In this document: positions 4,916 to 5,608 of the stretch, piece after piece
Numbering within the stretch: the first letter of the stretch is position 1
How the letters are laid out: each line of letters starts with the position of its first letter
Assembly (NCBI GenBank): GCA_003134755.1
Contig: PLCK01000131.1
Location: forward strand, 4,487 to 10,094
Length of the DNA stretch: 5,608 nt
Source: Actinomycetota bacterium
Lineage (GTDB): Bacteria; Actinomycetota; Actinomycetes; Acidothermales; Acidothermaceae
Direction of reading: 5' to 3'
Made by a program: the position numbers and the translations under genes
Notes under the pieces: model-generated
The model's database searches: none
What the model was told of the DNA's origin: nothing
Seen by the model: only the letters and a program-made list of their open reading frames with translations

Positions 4916-5608
4916 GGTCGTGCCCGTCGAGGTCCACGAGCCCGACGGCGAACGGAATCACGAACGGCTCCTTGTCCGGCTGGCCCGGCGTGGGCGCGCA
5001 CGACTGCTTCACGTGCAGCGTGTACGTCTCCTTCGCGCCATCGTATTCGGAGCGGCACTCGACCAGCGGCGTGCCGGCCTGCGAATACCAGCGCCCGAAT
5101 TGCGCGAGGTCGGCGTCGTTCGCATCGGCCATCGCCGCGCGGAATTCGTCGCAGGTGACCGCCGCGCCGTCGTGGCGCCTGAAGTAGAGATCCATGCCGC
5201 GGCGAAAGGCATCCTTGCCGAGGATCGTCGCGTACATGCGCACCACCTCAGCGCCCTTGTCGTAGACGGTGGAGGTGTAGAAGTTGTTGACCTCGACGTA
5301 CGACTCGGGACGCACCGGGTGGGCCATCGGTCCCGCGTCCTCGGGGAACTGGCGGTTGCGCAGGTCGCGAACCTCCTGGATGCGCACCACCGGGCGCGAG
5401 TATTCGTCGGCGCTGTATTCCTGGTCGCGATAGACCGTGAGGCCTTCCTTCAGCGACAGCTGGAACCAGTCGCGGCAGGTCACGCGGTTGCCGGTCCAGT
5501 TGTGGAAGTACTCGTGCGCGACCACCTTGTCCACGCCGAAGTAATCGCCATCGGTCGCGGTGTCGGGCCGCGCGAGGATGTACTTCGTGTTGAAGATGTT
5601 GAGGCCCT
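4908..5608 (-). CDS. pepN: Aminopeptidase N (M1 family, proteobacterial PepN type), partial at both ends
   Basis: A zinc aminopeptidase that removes N-terminal residues from cytoplasmic peptides. The frame is open from the right edge, beginning GLNIFNTKYILARPDTATD, which in E. coli PepN directly follows the GAMEN substrate-binding motif, so that motif and the N-terminal domain lie outside the window. The zinc motif HEYFHNW is complete, with ligand histidines at codons 5516-5514 and 5504-5502 and the third ligand Glu 18 residues later (codon 5447-5445, in LKEGLTV). The catalytic Tyr is in STVYDKGAEV (codon 5264-5262). GNRVTCRDWFQLSLKEGLTV and FYTSTVYDKGAEV are the proteobacterial PepN signature, not the actinobacterial M1 type. 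The sequence stops resembling PepN after DGHDLP, several hundred residues before the normal C-terminus of the ~870-residue enzyme. Codon use (GAA, CGC, CAG) suggests a high-GC gamma- or betaproteobacterium. Truncated by fusion with the protease fragment. Confidence 0.93.

Noticed and set aside
4680..5608. A genuine bifunctional PepN-hydrogenase protease fusion enzyme
   Set aside because: PepN is cut in the middle of its length and the protease lacks its N-terminal nickel-sensing half, so neither activity would be complete.
1..5608. Search for CRISPR, tRNA/rRNA genes, transposases, integrases, toxin-antitoxin pairs or a new defence system
   Set aside because: No regularly spaced repeats, cloverleaf-like segments or related protein motifs were seen; the window holds metabolic, regulatory and transport genes.

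Overview
This is a high-GC accessory-type stretch. Nearly all of it (about 1-4905) reads as actinobacterial, most likely Mycobacteriales (Mycobacterium, Rhodococcus or relatives). The reasons are the CGNR zinc-finger protein, the TetR/DHA2-transporter pair, the flavodoxin-family protein, a [NiFe]-hydrogenase maturation pair, and a DosR-like hypoxia box. The last ~700 bases encode a proteobacterial-type PepN aminopeptidase, which does not belong to such a genome. The taxonomic reading comes from recognising protein families by eye, not from a search.

Layout, left to right. (1) 3-368 is the C-terminal end of a CGNR zinc-finger regulator entering from the left edge. (2) 585-3098 is a small resistance-type cassette on the + strand: a TetR/AcrR repressor, a 14-TM DHA2 (EmrB/QacA-like) drug exporter, and a small ABM/Dabb-like protein whose Shine-Dalgarno overlaps the exporter's stop. 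Three copies of a palindrome (core ACCGATCGGT, one with a single mismatch) lie just before the repressor start and on both sides of a good -10 element before the exporter. This gives a complete autoregulated circuit readable from the sequence alone. (3) 3095-3628 (-) is a flavodoxin-family protein, convergent with the cassette and overlapping its last stop codon. (4) 3629-3764 is a divergent intergenic region with a DosR-like half-perfect box (GGGACTTTGGTAAC). (5) 3765-4436 (+) is a protein of unassigned function with a possible permuted-papain-like His motif. (6) 4307-4687 (-) is a HypA nickel-insertion factor that overlaps gene 5 tail-to-tail by 130 bp. It is preceded, with an 8-bp overlap, by the C-terminal piece of a probable hydrogenase maturation protease. 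(7) At about 4875-4915 that protease fragment is fused in frame to a PepN fragment (HExxH-x18-E zinc site), which runs off the right edge.

How it fits together: the left cassette looks like ligand-induced efflux. The middle block (flavodoxin, unassigned protein, hydrogenase maturation, DosR-like box) looks like a hypoxia/redox neighbourhood, resembling the DosR-linked hydrogenase region known from mycobacteria. The pepN joint truncates both partners and is best read as an assembly chimera or a recombination scar, not as a functional fusion. I saw no tRNA, rRNA, CRISPR, transposase or defence system.
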